From positions 1 through 64,000 of the forward strand of contig CAZNCQ010000007.1 of NCBI GenBank assembly GCA_964571275.1: 64,000 bases of DNA, written 5' to 3'. Each line of letters opens with the position of its first letter. Position 1 is the stretch's first letter. Shown here in pieces: positions 16,141-24,536 of the stretch. A program made the translations under genes and the position numbers. Below the pieces are notes generated by a model, which saw nothing but the letters and a program-made list of their open reading frames with translations, was not told the origin of the DNA and ran no database searches. This DNA is from DASRQZ01 sp964571275 (lineage in GTDB: Bacteria > Myxococcota_A > Polyangia > Fen-1088).

Positions 16141-16644
16141 TCAGGGGAGGCTCTGCTTCTCGTCCATGATGAGGTGGCTGGCAATCAGCCACCTGCCGTT
16201 TTCGCGCAAAAGCACCCGAAGATCGTGCGTCTTCCGCGTCGGGTACTCGGCGCCGGTCGCGCTTTTCTGCCCGACCGTCTCCCGGTAAGAAGTGGCGCTG
16301 GCGACGTCCGGGCGCAGGAAGCGGACCGTCGTCGTCGATCGAGTGCTCTTGCGCGTTCGCGTCCCGGGCTGGGTGTAGAACTTCTCCAGGAACTCGTGAA
16401 TCGCCGCCCTGCCCTTCCTCGACAGGCCAAAGGCGTTGGTCCAGTCGGCGTCGGCGGCGTAGTCGCGGGTCGCGATCTCGGCGTCGAACACCTTCCAGCC
16501 CTGGTCCCAGTTCGCGATCAGCTGCTTGATGGCTGCTTCGTCGCGCGCCTGCGCATTTCCGACCGGCTCGGTTTGACCGGCACGCTCCGCGCTCAGAACT
16601 CCGAGGCCGACCGCCAGAGCGATCGTCCAGCGCAATGCTTTCAT
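16141..16644 (-). CDS. Exported SnoaL/DUF4440-like protein
   Basis: A 167-residue protein with a signal peptide (WTIALAVGLGVLSAERA) and a single NTF2-like domain (residues 35-165). Family features are DEAAIKQLIANWDQGW, the DAEIATRDYAADADWTNAFG segment, the GRAAIHEFLEKF helix and the C-terminal strands HDLRVLLRENGRWLIASHLI. Members of this fold are small hydrolases, isomerases or ligand-binding proteins; no catalytic role can be assigned. It is the last gene of the long unit that begins with DszB-like 2 and includes tonB, exbB and exbD, 22 bp after exbD. A periplasmic ligand-handling role for the imported compound is a guess from context. Confidence 0.75.
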   Translation of the reverse strand: MKALRWTIALAVGLGVLSAERAGQTEPVGNAQARDEAAIKQLIANWDQGWKVFDAEIATRDYAADADWTNAFGLSRKGRAAIHEFLEKFYTQPGTRTRKSTRSTTTVRFLRPDVASATSYRETVGQKSATGAEYPTRKTHDLRVLLRENGRWLIASHLIMDEKQSLP

Positions 16645-16666
16645 GGTGGCCTCCTCGCTACTCGGG

Positions 16667-17080
16667 CTACTCGGCGAACGTCAGCACTGACAACTTAGTG
16701 ACGCCAGCGCGATTCACAGCGGTCATGGCCTTGGCGACCAGGCCGTAGTTGACCCCGCGATCGGCGTTGAGGTGCACGATCAGATCGCGGTGGGCCGCGT
16801 GCAGAGCGGCGAGCTCCGGTTCCAGCGCGGCGAGTGGAACCATCCGCCGGTCGATATAGATGGTGCCGGCGAGATCGATGCTCACGTTGACCGACTTTTT
16901 CGGCTCGGCGGCGGTCGCGGCGACCTTGGAGGTCTCGGGCAAGTTGACGCGGATCGTGTTGGTGAGCAGCGGAGCGGTCACCAGAAACACCACCAGCAAG
17001 ACCAGCATCACGTCGACGAGCGGGGTGACATTGATTTCGCTCAGAACCTCTTCACCGCCGCCCGAGACCTGGAACGCCAT
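16667..17080 (-). CDS. exbD: ExbD-like TonB-system energy transducer
   Basis: A 137-residue inner-membrane protein with one N-terminal helix. The hallmark INVTPLVDVMLVLLVVFLVTAPLL (about 16-39) includes the conserved proton-path Asp of ExbD/TolR proteins. The periplasmic part ends with the usual DRGVNYGLVAKAMTAVNRAGVTKLSVLTF. It would work with ExbB and TonB to turn the proton gradient into force on outer-membrane receptors. Its start overlaps the exbB stop by one base (TGATG), so the two are translationally coupled. Placement in a unit with DszB-like 2 suggests that this set is dedicated to the two receptors of the island. Confidence 0.9.
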   Translation of the reverse strand: MAFQVSGGGEEVLSEINVTPLVDVMLVLLVVFLVTAPLLTNTIRVNLPETSKVAATAAEPKKSVNVSIDLAGTIYIDRRMVPLAALEPELAALHAAHRDLIVHLNADRGVNYGLVAKAMTAVNRAGVTKLSVLTFAE

Positions 17081-17829
17081 CAGACCGTCGCCTCCCGGCG
17101 CTCAGCCGCCGCGCCTTGCCCGCTGGCGCCGAGCTCACCGCGGCGCAGGGGGATGGGGGCTTCGGCCACGGCCGCTTCCACGACTGGCGCCGCCCCGCGA
17201 TCTCGCCGCGACAGGGACGCGAGCAGCGTTGCGCCCAGGTGAGAGAGCTGAGCAGACTGCACCTTGAGTCGACGCAGGAAGAAGTTGTACGCAAGCACGG
17301 CCGGGACAGCCACGGCGATCCCGATCGCGGTCGCCACCAACGCCTCCCCAATCGGCCCGGCCACGACCTCGAGGCTCGCCGATCCCGAGCTTCCGATCGC
17401 GCGCAGCGCGTGGATGATCCCCCACACCGTGCCGAACAGTCCCACGAAAGGCGCGGTGCTGCCGATGCTTGCCAGCACGACGAGCCCCCCCTCGCCCGTT
17501 CGACGCTCGTTCTCGATCTGAGCCTGCAGGGCGACCTCAACCGCCTCGCGCTCATCGACTTCGCCCGCGTCGGCCTCGCGCCCGTGTTCCTCCAGCGCGG
17601 CCTGTGCGGCGCGAACGACCCGCGCCGCCGAGCCGCGCTGATCGTCGCCGACCTTCAGCGAGCCCAGCCGCACGAAGCGCGGCAGACCGGCCAGGAACCG
17701 GCGGTCGTTACGCCCGGTGACCCAGCGCTGGCGCCCCTTGACCAGGATCAGCGCCCAGGTGATCACCGACCCGAGCAACAGCAGCCCAAAGGTTCCTTTG
17801 ACGATGAGATCGGTAGCGGTATCGGACAT
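17080..17829 (-). CDS. exbB: ExbB-like TonB-system proton channel
   Basis: A 249-residue MotA/TolQ/ExbB-family protein starting at the ATG at 17829 (MSDTATDLIVKGTFGLL). It has an N-terminal helix, a cytoplasmic region, and two C-terminal helices with the family signature LVVLASIGSTAPFVGLFGTVWGIIHAL and PIGEALVATAIGIAVAVPAVLAYN. It forms the pentameric inner-membrane channel around ExbD. It starts five bases after the tonB stop and overlaps exbD. A longer frame reaching 17925 is open, but it would overlap tonB and lacks family similarity. Confidence 0.92.
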   Translation of the reverse strand: MSDTATDLIVKGTFGLLLLGSVITWALILVKGRQRWVTGRNDRRFLAGLPRFVRLGSLKVGDDQRGSAARVVRAAQAALEEHGREADAGEVDEREAVEVALQAQIENERRTGEGGLVVLASIGSTAPFVGLFGTVWGIIHALRAIGSSGSASLEVVAGPIGEALVATAIGIAVAVPAVLAYNFFLRRLKVQSAQLSHLGATLLASLSRRDRGAAPVVEAAVAEAPIPLRRGELGASGQGAAAERREATV

Positions 17830-17834
17830 CTGAC

Positions 17835-18575
17835 TCAACTCCCCTGTTGCAGACGAAAGACGACGGGCACACTCACCCAGCCCGCGATAGCCACGCCTCC
17901 CTGGCGCGACGGCACGAACGACCAATCGCGGACCGCGCTGATCGCCGCCTCGTCGAGCACGTCGTGCCCGCTCGAGCGCTGCACGGCGACCGTCTCGACG
18001 CGGCCGTTCGGCGCCACGCGAACGCGCAGCAGGACTTCACCCTGCCAATCGCGGCGCATCGCCACGTCCGGATACGGCGGGCGTGGGTTCTTCAAATAGT
18101 TCGCCCCCTCGTGCGCGGCGACGACTGGCTGCGGCTTCACGACCGGTGGCGGCGGAGGCGGCAGCGCCGGCGTGGGAGGTCCGGGCGGGCCACTCTCGAC
18201 GGGCGGCGGCGCCGGCGTCTCGACGGGCGGCGGAGCCTCCTGTGGCTCCTCGCTCTCCGGCGGGCGCTCGACGGGCGGCGGTGGCGCAAACCGCGGTCTC
18301 GGGGCCGCGATCCTTCGCGGCGTCGCGACCAGCCGCGGAGTTTCGCGAGGTGGCTCGGGCCTGGGTGGTTCGATGATGGGTGGCGGTTCGATCTCGATCG
18401 AGACCGACTGCGCCGCCATGCGCGCCACGCTCGGAGACGGCCGCGCCAGCTTGACCGCGAGCGCGGTGTGGCCGGTGACCGAAATCACCAGCAACACCGC
18501 AACCTCGACGCGGCTCAACGTTCGCGGGGTCGGCCGGTGACGCGGCGGCGTCTCCGTTGATCGCGCGGCGCCCAT
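17835..18575 (-). CDS. tonB: TonB energy-transducing protein
   Basis: A 246-residue protein with one N-terminal helix (VEVAVLLVISVTGHTALAVKL, about 23-43), a long periplasm-spanning Pro-rich stretch (about 60-160) and a TonB C-terminal domain. The latter includes PPYPDVAMRRDWQGEVLLRVRVAPNGRVETVAVQRSSG and ends FVPSRQGGVAIAGWVSVPVVFRL. The His in TGHTAL lies in the membrane helix where TonB proteins carry a functionally important His. It would bind the TonB boxes of the receptors at 11157 and 29740. It begins one base after the stop of the aldolase-like gene, tight coupling that ties it to the desulfurisation unit. Confidence 0.9.
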   Translation of the reverse strand: MGAARSTETPPRHRPTPRTLSRVEVAVLLVISVTGHTALAVKLARPSPSVARMAAQSVSIEIEPPPIIEPPRPEPPRETPRLVATPRRIAAPRPRFAPPPPVERPPESEEPQEAPPPVETPAPPPVESGPPGPPTPALPPPPPPVVKPQPVVAAHEGANYLKNPRPPYPDVAMRRDWQGEVLLRVRVAPNGRVETVAVQRSSGHDVLDEAAISAVRDWSFVPSRQGGVAIAGWVSVPVVFRLQQGS

Positions 18576-18576
18576 T

Positions 18577-19308
18577 TCACGAGAGCCCGTACGACCGCGC
18601 GGCCGCGAGCGCCGCCTCGGCCACGTCCTTGGGGACGAGCCCCATCTTCCACTGCTGCTCGAGCACGCCCGGCCCGTAGGCCTGCGATCCCCCGAGCGCC
18701 TGCGCGAGGAGCTGGAAGTGCGCTCCCTCCTCGATCAGCTGGATGCGCCGCGAGACCTTGAGGATCCCGTCGCCCCAGAAGGTGCTGCCGCCGTTGGCCT
18801 CGACCACCGCCTCCAGATGGGGACTCTCGTCGATGCGCTCGACGATGAAGTCCTGCTCCGGCTGGCGCCGATCGACGTAGACTGGCAGCTCCTTGACCAC
18901 CGTCTCGCGCGTGACCGGGACGTAGCGGATCGTTAGCGGCTTGTGCGCGCTGGCGAACGCACCCAGCGACGGCGTGTGCGCGTGAATGACGGTGGTGACG
19001 CGCGGATGCTTCTGGAAGATCTTGGTGTAGCGCCCCGCCCCACCCTGCGACTTGCCGAGGTGAGCGGTACCGTCGAAGCCGGCGACCGCGACCCGGAGTG
19101 CGCCGTCGTCCCAGGCGCTCGGATATGAAGCGGTGACGTAGATGTCTTCGTTGGGCACACGCTGATAAATCTGGTAGGTCTGGCTCGCCGACAGCGTTCG
19201 GCTCTCCCAGAGAATGCGTGACGCCTTCAGCGTGTCCGCCTTTACTTGCTCGACGAACGCCGCCAGCGAGGGGCTGAGGCTGCCTTGGGTCTTTTCGGTG
19301 TTGGCCAT
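18577..19308 (-). CDS. Class II aldolase/adducin-family protein
   Basis: A 243-residue protein starting at the ATG at 19308 after a GAGGAG site. It follows the class II aldolase fold: AAFVEQVKADTLKASRILWES near the start, DIYVTASYPSAWDDG, then the metal-binding stretch VTTVIHAHTPSLGAFASAHKPL with the paired His of the zinc site, and a C-terminal segment with SRRIQLIEEGAHFQLLAQAL. Family members cleave phosphorylated or hydroxylated carbon skeletons or epimerise sugars; the N-terminal glycine-rich phosphate site is not clear here, so the substrate may not be phosphorylated. It sits between DszB-like 2 and tonB, consistent with a step on the carbon skeleton released by desulfurisation. Confidence 0.75.
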   Translation of the reverse strand: MANTEKTQGSLSPSLAAFVEQVKADTLKASRILWESRTLSASQTYQIYQRVPNEDIYVTASYPSAWDDGALRVAVAGFDGTAHLGKSQGGAGRYTKIFQKHPRVTTVIHAHTPSLGAFASAHKPLTIRYVPVTRETVVKELPVYVDRRQPEQDFIVERIDESPHLEAVVEANGGSTFWGDGILKVSRRIQLIEEGAHFQLLAQALGGSQAYGPGVLEQQWKMGLVPKDVAEAALAAARSYGLS

Positions 19309-19333
19309 GATGTTCTCCTCGGTTCTTGGGCGA

Positions 19334-20440
19334 TCAGATGGAGCTCGTCGCAGCCGGCGGGACTCCCGCCGACGATGATGGCGGCCGCGCGTCCGGACGA
19401 ACCGCGGCGCCGCGGGCCTCGGCGGCCAGCTCGGCCTGTGCCCGCTGCAGCGGTCGGGGATCGATCCACGCCCGCACGTCGAGCGCGTTGGGGATGAACT
19501 TCCACTCGTGGAGGAAATTGGTGAAGTCGGCCAGCGCCACGATCGAGGACTCCTCGAGGTCGGTCCGCAGGTGGTGGTTGACGTCGCTGCCGTAGGCGCG
19601 CCGCACCGCCGCTTCCGACGAGCGCGTCTCGCGCGCGACATAGGCGACTGCCTCGCGCGGATGCTCCGCTGCCCAGCGGCCGGCCAGCAGCACCCGCTTG
19701 ACCAACCGGACCACCAGCGGCAGGTCGCGCTCGATGAGGCCGGCGTCGACGGTCAGCGTGCGCGGCGATCCGTTGTTGACCCGTACCCTCGGATCCGGAT
19801 GCGCACCGACATCGAATACGACCTCGGCCCCGATTGCGTCCGCCAGCTCCAGGCCACGCGAGCCCTTGTGGAAGATCGCGTCCACGTCGCCGCGCAACAG
19901 GGCCCGCGCCTCGAGGCTGTCTTCGAGCTTGGGCGCGGCCTCGCCGGTACGAGGTCCGACCGAGCTCGCGCCGGTGCGCGGCAGCTCGACCAGCGTGACG
20001 TCATTGACCGACAGGCCGTGCAGGCCCAGCGCCGCGACATAGGCCCGGATGGTCGTGGCCTTCCAGAAGTCGATCTTGTCCTCGGGGCGCGTGGCCACCC
20101 CGAGCTTCCGGCCCGCCAGATCTCGCACCGAGCGAATGCCGGTTCGGGGCAACGTCAAGATGACCTGCGCCTCGTCGGTCCAGGTCAACCCGACTACCCG
20201 CGTCTGTCGCCCGCCGGAGCGCGCCCAGATCGCGGGGATGTTGCCGCCTTGGCGGAAAGAATTGTCGAGCTTGTGGTCGAAATGAGACTCGCGCACCGAC
20301 GGATCGATCTCGTCTTGCAGCGTCCGGACCGTGATCCCGTCCTTCTTGTACTCCTCCTCGATCCAACCGAGCTGCGCCGCGATGCCGAGCGGCGTCGGCA
20401 CGGGGCAACGCGTGTACCAGAGCGTATCGATCTTGGTCAT
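19334..20440 (-). CDS. DszB-like desulfinase / sulfonate-binding-fold protein 2
   Basis: A 368-residue paralogue of the 7967 protein, very similar throughout and also without a signal peptide. Cys12 (YTRCPVPTP), His53 (RESHFDHKL) and Arg63 (SFRQGGNIPAI) occupy the same places as the DszB catalytic residues. The C-terminal 35 residues are Ala/Pro-rich and poorly conserved. The start is the ATG at 20440, 32 nt after the start site predicted from a sigma54 promoter. It is the first gene of a six-gene unit (aldolase-like, tonB, exbB, exbD, SnoaL-like). As for copy 1, desulfinase activity is an inference from the conserved triad and the cytoplasmic location; an intracellular binding role cannot be excluded. 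Confidence 0.72.
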   Translation of the reverse strand: MTKIDTLWYTRCPVPTPLGIAAQLGWIEEEYKKDGITVRTLQDEIDPSVRESHFDHKLDNSFRQGGNIPAIWARSGGRQTRVVGLTWTDEAQVILTLPRTGIRSVRDLAGRKLGVATRPEDKIDFWKATTIRAYVAALGLHGLSVNDVTLVELPRTGASSVGPRTGEAAPKLEDSLEARALLRGDVDAIFHKGSRGLELADAIGAEVVFDVGAHPDPRVRVNNGSPRTLTVDAGLIERDLPLVVRLVKRVLLAGRWAAEHPREAVAYVARETRSSEAAVRRAYGSDVNHHLRTDLEESSIVALADFTNFLHEWKFIPNALDVRAWIDPRPLQRAQAELAAEARGAAVRPDARPPSSSAGVPPAATSSI

Positions 20441-20482
20441 CTCACTCTCCTTTGATTCGCCGGCCAGACCGTTGTCCGTTAT

Positions 20483-20498
20483 TGCAGACACCATGCCA
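20483..20498 (-). promoter_or_regulatory. Sigma54 promoter of the DszB-like 2/TonB unit
   Basis: The minus strand reads TGGCATG-GTGT-CTGCA, with GG and GC ten bases apart. It would transcribe six genes down to 16141. Confidence 0.7.
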
Positions 20499-20556
20499 GC
20501 ATCGATTCCGGGGCTCGCGCGCGCCAGATCCACCAGCGCCGTCACCTCGTTGCGTC

Positions 20557-20600
20557 TGCTGCAGCAATCGAGCTCCTAGGGTGCTGTCGGAGCAGCAGCC
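20557..20600. promoter_or_regulatory. Candidate activator sites upstream of the DszB-like 2 unit
   Basis: A perfect palindrome TGCTGCAGCA (20557-20566) and the dyad GTGCT-GTCGGAGC-AGCAGC (about 20582-20599) lie 59-102 bp upstream of the sigma54 promoter. The second overlaps the 3' end of the exporter gene. Confidence 0.45.
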
Positions 20601-22504
20601 GACCGACGCACCGGCAGAGGCCGCTCGCCCCGCTCCCCGCCCAGCTGGCCCGCCTCGTACTCCCGGTAGAGCTCGGCGTAGGAGCCGCCAGCCCTCATGA
20701 GATCGGCGTGGGCGCCGATCTCGACCACCTCGCCGTGGCGAATGAGCGCGATCTGGTCCGCATCGCGGATCGTCGCCAGCCGATGCGCGATCACGATGGC
20801 GGTGCGCCCCGCGCAGAGCCGGCGCAGCGCGTACTGGATGCGCCGCTCGGTCTGAATGTCGATCGCCGACGTGGCCTCGTCGAGCACCAGCACCGCGGGA
20901 TCGGCCAGGTAGGCGCGGAGCAGACACACCAGTTGGCGCTGGCCATGGCTGAGGTGACCGCCGAGCGGGCCGGCCTCGGTCAGGTAGCCCAACGGTAGGC
21001 GGCGGATCACCTCGTCGACGCCCAGCTCGCGCGCGGCCGCGATGAGCTGCTCGTCGCTGGCCGCCGGTGCCGCCAACCGCAGGTTGTCGAGAATAGTCCC
21101 CGAGAACAACACGTTGTCCTGCAGGACCACCCCGACGTGGCGCCGCAAGCTCCGCTGGGTGAACGCACGGATGTCCTGGCCGTCAATGAGCACCGCGCCC
21201 TGCTGCGGTTCGTAGAAGCGCGTGAGCAACTGGACCAGCGTGCTCTTGCCGTGCCCGGTCTGGCCCACGATGGCGACCACCCGCCCTGCCGGCACGAGCA
21301 GGGACAGGTCGCGAATCACCGGGTCGCGGACGCCCGGGTCATAGCTGAAGGTCACGCTCGAAAATGTCACCTCGCCCGCCGGTCCGGTCTGCGCGCCCAG
21401 CTCGAACGCGCCGTCGCGATCGACGATCTCGGGCTTGGTGTCTAGGAGCAGGAATACGCGCTGCGCGGAGGCCGCCCCAGTGGCGTAGCGGTCGAACAGG
21501 TCGCCCAGGTCCTGCAGCGGCCCGAGGAACAGGAAGACGTAGAACAAGCTCTCCGTCACTTGCCCCAGCGTCACGTGGCCGAGCGCCATCTCGCGGCCGC
21601 CCACCAGCACCAGCAGCGCCATGCCGGCTGCCGAGAGCACGCCGGTCAGCGGCAGGAACCAGCCAGTGCGCACGTTGCCGCGGATCAGGGTCTGGTTGAA
21701 GTCGGTCACGAGATCGCGATAGCGCCGCCTGTTCGTCTCCTCTTGCACCGTCTGCTTGATGATCCGCACGGCGGCGACGCTCTCGACCAGGTGGGCAGTG
21801 AAGCGGCTGCGCCGCTCGGCGACCTGACCGTAGTTGCGCGCAGCCACCCGCTTGAAGAAGAAGATCGCCGGCACCAGAACCGGCACCACGGCCCCGAGCG
21901 CGAGGAACAACCGCGGCGAGAGATGAAAGAGCAGTACGCTAGCGAGGACGCAGCGAAGTAGCGCCGATAGCAGCTCGGGCGGACCCTGAATCACCAGCGG
22001 TTCCAGAGCATCGACGTCGCGATCCATGCGCGCCACGATCCGTCCCGCTTTGGCACGATCAAAGTAGCGGATGCTCAGCCCCTGCACGTGGCGGAAGATG
22101 CGTGCTCTCAGCTCGGCGAGCACCGTGAGCGCGGCGGTGCCGGCCAGATACTGCGACAGCGCCGCCAGCGCGAAGCGCGCCACCCAGGAGATGGCCAGCC
22201 CCGCCGCCATCGCGATCACGACACGTGGGTTCCAGGTCCACGAGTCGCCAGCGCGCGCGAGCCCGCGGTCGATCACGTTCTTGATGAACCAGGGGCGCAA
22301 GAACACGAAGCCCACCAGCACCGTCTCGACCAGCGCGATCGCCGCGATCCGCCCGCGCACCGGACCGAGGAGCGGCACCATGCGTGACCACATGCTGCGT
22401 TCGAGCGTCTGACGCGCCAGCTCCTGCTCCACCTGAAGATCATCGAGCCGCGCCTTGTCTTGGGCGGCCGTCTCGCGTGCGATGTGACTAGGTTGGTTGG
22501 GCAT
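20576..22504 (-). CDS. ABC exporter half-transporter with canonical nucleotide site
   Basis: A 642-residue fusion of six membrane helices (about 40-330) and an ATPase domain (about 380-615). Walker A is GQTGHGKST, the Q-loop is VLQDNVLFSG, Walker B is VLVLDEATSAID with the catalytic Glu, and the H-loop is VIAHRLATI. The signature is LSHGQ rather than LSGGQ. Paired with the next protein, this gives one working and one degenerate composite site, as in heterodimeric exporters of the TM287/288 or BmrCD type. The start at 22504 overlaps the end of its partner by 17 bp, so the two are coupled. It may export a product such as a phenol, or a toxin; no substrate is evident. Confidence 0.85.
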   Translation of the reverse strand: MPNQPSHIARETAAQDKARLDDLQVEQELARQTLERSMWSRMVPLLGPVRGRIAAIALVETVLVGFVFLRPWFIKNVIDRGLARAGDSWTWNPRVVIAMAAGLAISWVARFALAALSQYLAGTAALTVLAELRARIFRHVQGLSIRYFDRAKAGRIVARMDRDVDALEPLVIQGPPELLSALLRCVLASVLLFHLSPRLFLALGAVVPVLVPAIFFFKRVAARNYGQVAERRSRFTAHLVESVAAVRIIKQTVQEETNRRRYRDLVTDFNQTLIRGNVRTGWFLPLTGVLSAAGMALLVLVGGREMALGHVTLGQVTESLFYVFLFLGPLQDLGDLFDRYATGAASAQRVFLLLDTKPEIVDRDGAFELGAQTGPAGEVTFSSVTFSYDPGVRDPVIRDLSLLVPAGRVVAIVGQTGHGKSTLVQLLTRFYEPQQGAVLIDGQDIRAFTQRSLRRHVGVVLQDNVLFSGTILDNLRLAAPAASDEQLIAAARELGVDEVIRRLPLGYLTEAGPLGGHLSHGQRQLVCLLRAYLADPAVLVLDEATSAIDIQTERRIQYALRRLCAGRTAIVIAHRLATIRDADQIALIRHGEVVEIGAHADLMRAGGSYAELYREYEAGQLGGERGERPLPVRRSAAAPTAP

Positions 22505-24395
22505 TTTGATCGATCCCCAGGAGCTCGCGGTAAGCGTGCTGGCTGCGCGCCAGCTCCGCGTGGGTGCCGGTGGCCGCGATGCGACCGCCGACCAGCAGCG
22601 CCGCCCGATCCGCGAGCAGCACCGTCGATAGCTTGCTGGCCACCATGAGCACCGTGACCGGACGGCCACCGCCGGCCGTCAGCGCGCGCAGACCGTTCAG
22701 AATCGCGCGCTCGGTGATGGCGTCGAGCGCGCTGGTCGCGTCGTCGAGCGCCAGCACGGCCGGGCGGGCGACCAGGGCGCGCGCCAGCGCCAACCGCTGT
22801 CGCTGCCCACCCGACAGGGTGACGCCGCGATCGCCGACCACGGTGTCGAGCCGCTGCGGCAGCTTCTCGACGACGTCGTCTGCGGCCGCCAGGCGCAGGG
22901 CTTGCCACAGGTCGGCGTCGCTGGCGGCGCGCGCGCCCAGGCGAAGGTTCGCGCCCACCGTGTCCGAGAACAGAAAGACCTCCTGCGGCACCACGTGGAC
23001 GTGCCGGCGGAGATCGGCGAGCGAGAGATCGCGCACGTCGATCCAACCGTGCGCGTCCGATCCGACACGGACCTGCCCCGCATCGGCGTCCACCAGCCGC
23101 GGCAGTAGCGCGGTCAGCGTGCTCTTGCCCGCGCCGGTCGCGCCGACCAGCGCCACGATCTCGCCCGGCGCGACCGACAGCGAGCAGTCTGCGAGCACAT
23201 CGCTGCCAGCCCCCGGCGAGCGCACGCCAACGGCGGACAGCTGCACCCCGAGCGGACCCCACGGAACCAGCGCACGACCACCAACGATCGCCGGCTCCGC
23301 GTCGAGGAGCTCCATCATGCGGCCCGCCGAGGAGCGCGCGTCGGCGAAGGTCTGGATGACCCGGCCGATGGCCTCGATTCGAAATACCACGGTGTTCATC
23401 ATCAAGAGCGCGGTGACCAGACCGCCGACATCCAGCCGGCCGTGACCGACCAGGCGTGCGCCCAGGATCAGCACCCACACCTGACCGAGCGCGACGATGA
23501 TTTGGGGGACCGGGATGTGAGTGCTGGCGAAGGCCAACGCGCGCCGGGCGGCGCCCACGAACGTGCCCACGGCCTGTTCGAAGCGCGCGATGCGTGACGG
23601 CTCAAGCCCGAAGGCCTTAATCACGCGAACGCCATGCACCCCCTCGGTGAGATCCTGGTTGACGGCATCGAACGCCGCGCCCACGGTGCGATCGAGAACC
23701 ACCAACTTGTCGACTTGACGGATCAGCCACGCGAGGCCCAGCGCGGTCGCGACGACCGGCCCGACCGCCAGCGACGGCGAATACCAGGCAATGAGCCCGA
23801 TCGCGCCCGCGACCACCAGGCTGGTCTCGATGACGTTGCGCCAGACGCTGATCAGCGCGTCGCGCACCTTGTCCGCGTCGCGCGTGGTGCGCGTAACCAT
23901 CTCGCCCACGCCGTGGCGCAGGTGATAGGCGAGATCGAGGCGCTGGACCTGGACCAGGATCCCGTCGCGGAGCCGGCCGAGCAGCTCTTGCCCGATCGTG
24001 AGCGAGAGGATGCCGGCCGCATATTGCAGCACGCTGCGAAACGCCGCCACGCCGACCAGGATCGCCACCCAGACCAGCGCGGGACGCATGTCGAGTGAGC
24101 CGCTCGCCAGGCGCACGACCGCGCGCCCGCGATGCAGATCGTTGACCGCTCTTCCGACCAGGTGCTGCTGCGCCGCCAGGCCCAAGTTGACCGCGATGAA
24201 CAGCGCCAGACAGAGAGCGAAGCGTCCCGGCATCTGCCGGTAGATGGCCACGCAGCGAAGCAGCGGGTGCCGCGACAGCCACCCCGCGCGGCCGCGGCCC
24301 GGGATGTCAGGTGCGTGGGCAACCGGCGGATCGCGATCGATCGCCGGTTCCGCGACGGAGTTGGGGTTGAGGGGGTAGACCTCGCTGGCGCTCAT
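22488..24395 (-). CDS. ABC exporter half-transporter with degenerate nucleotide site
   Basis: A 635-residue membrane-ATPase fusion. Walker A (GATGAGKST) and the signature LSGGQRQR are normal, but Walker B ends LALDDATSALD, with Asp in place of the catalytic Glu, and the H-loop His is replaced (VLMVASKLSTV). This is the degenerate half that complements the LSHGQ signature of its partner. The start is the ATG at 24395, about 7 nt after the start predicted from the sigma54 promoter at 24413, and no ribosome site precedes it, so translation may be nearly leaderless. The frame is open further upstream to 24461, but that would begin before the promoter. Confidence 0.85.
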   Translation of the reverse strand: MSASEVYPLNPNSVAEPAIDRDPPVAHAPDIPGRGRAGWLSRHPLLRCVAIYRQMPGRFALCLALFIAVNLGLAAQQHLVGRAVNDLHRGRAVVRLASGSLDMRPALVWVAILVGVAAFRSVLQYAAGILSLTIGQELLGRLRDGILVQVQRLDLAYHLRHGVGEMVTRTTRDADKVRDALISVWRNVIETSLVVAGAIGLIAWYSPSLAVGPVVATALGLAWLIRQVDKLVVLDRTVGAAFDAVNQDLTEGVHGVRVIKAFGLEPSRIARFEQAVGTFVGAARRALAFASTHIPVPQIIVALGQVWVLILGARLVGHGRLDVGGLVTALLMMNTVVFRIEAIGRVIQTFADARSSAGRMMELLDAEPAIVGGRALVPWGPLGVQLSAVGVRSPGAGSDVLADCSLSVAPGEIVALVGATGAGKSTLTALLPRLVDADAGQVRVGSDAHGWIDVRDLSLADLRRHVHVVPQEVFLFSDTVGANLRLGARAASDADLWQALRLAAADDVVEKLPQRLDTVVGDRGVTLSGGQRQRLALARALVARPAVLALDDATSALDAITERAILNGLRALTAGGGRPVTVLMVASKLSTVLLADRAALLVGGRIAATGTHAELARSQHAYRELLGIDQNAQPT

Positions 24396-24412
24396 GCTTG
24401 CGGCGCCAGCAA

Positions 24413-24428
24413 AGCAGGTCGCGTGCCA
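24413..24428 (-). promoter_or_regulatory. Sigma54 promoter of the ABC exporter pair
   Basis: The minus strand reads TGGCACG-CGAC-CTGCT: a perfect -24 half, with GC ten bases after GG. The predicted start is near 24402. Confidence 0.65.
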
Positions 24429-24469
24429 TGATTCCGGGTGCTCCTGCGAGGGTCGAGGCAAGCCCGCGT

Positions 24470-24495
24470 GCTGCCTCAGCAGCAGAGGTTGCTGC
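24470..24495. promoter_or_regulatory. Candidate activator sites upstream of the exporter promoter
   Basis: Nested dyads GCTGC-CTCA-GCAGC (24470-24483) and GCAGCA-GAGGT-TGCTGC (24479-24495) lie 42-82 bp upstream of the sigma54 promoter, between the exporter and the ssuB-like gene. Confidence 0.4.
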
Positions 24496-24536
24496 GCTGC
24501 GGACGGTGGCGGCTGCTCGTGCCTCCGTCGGCGCGC

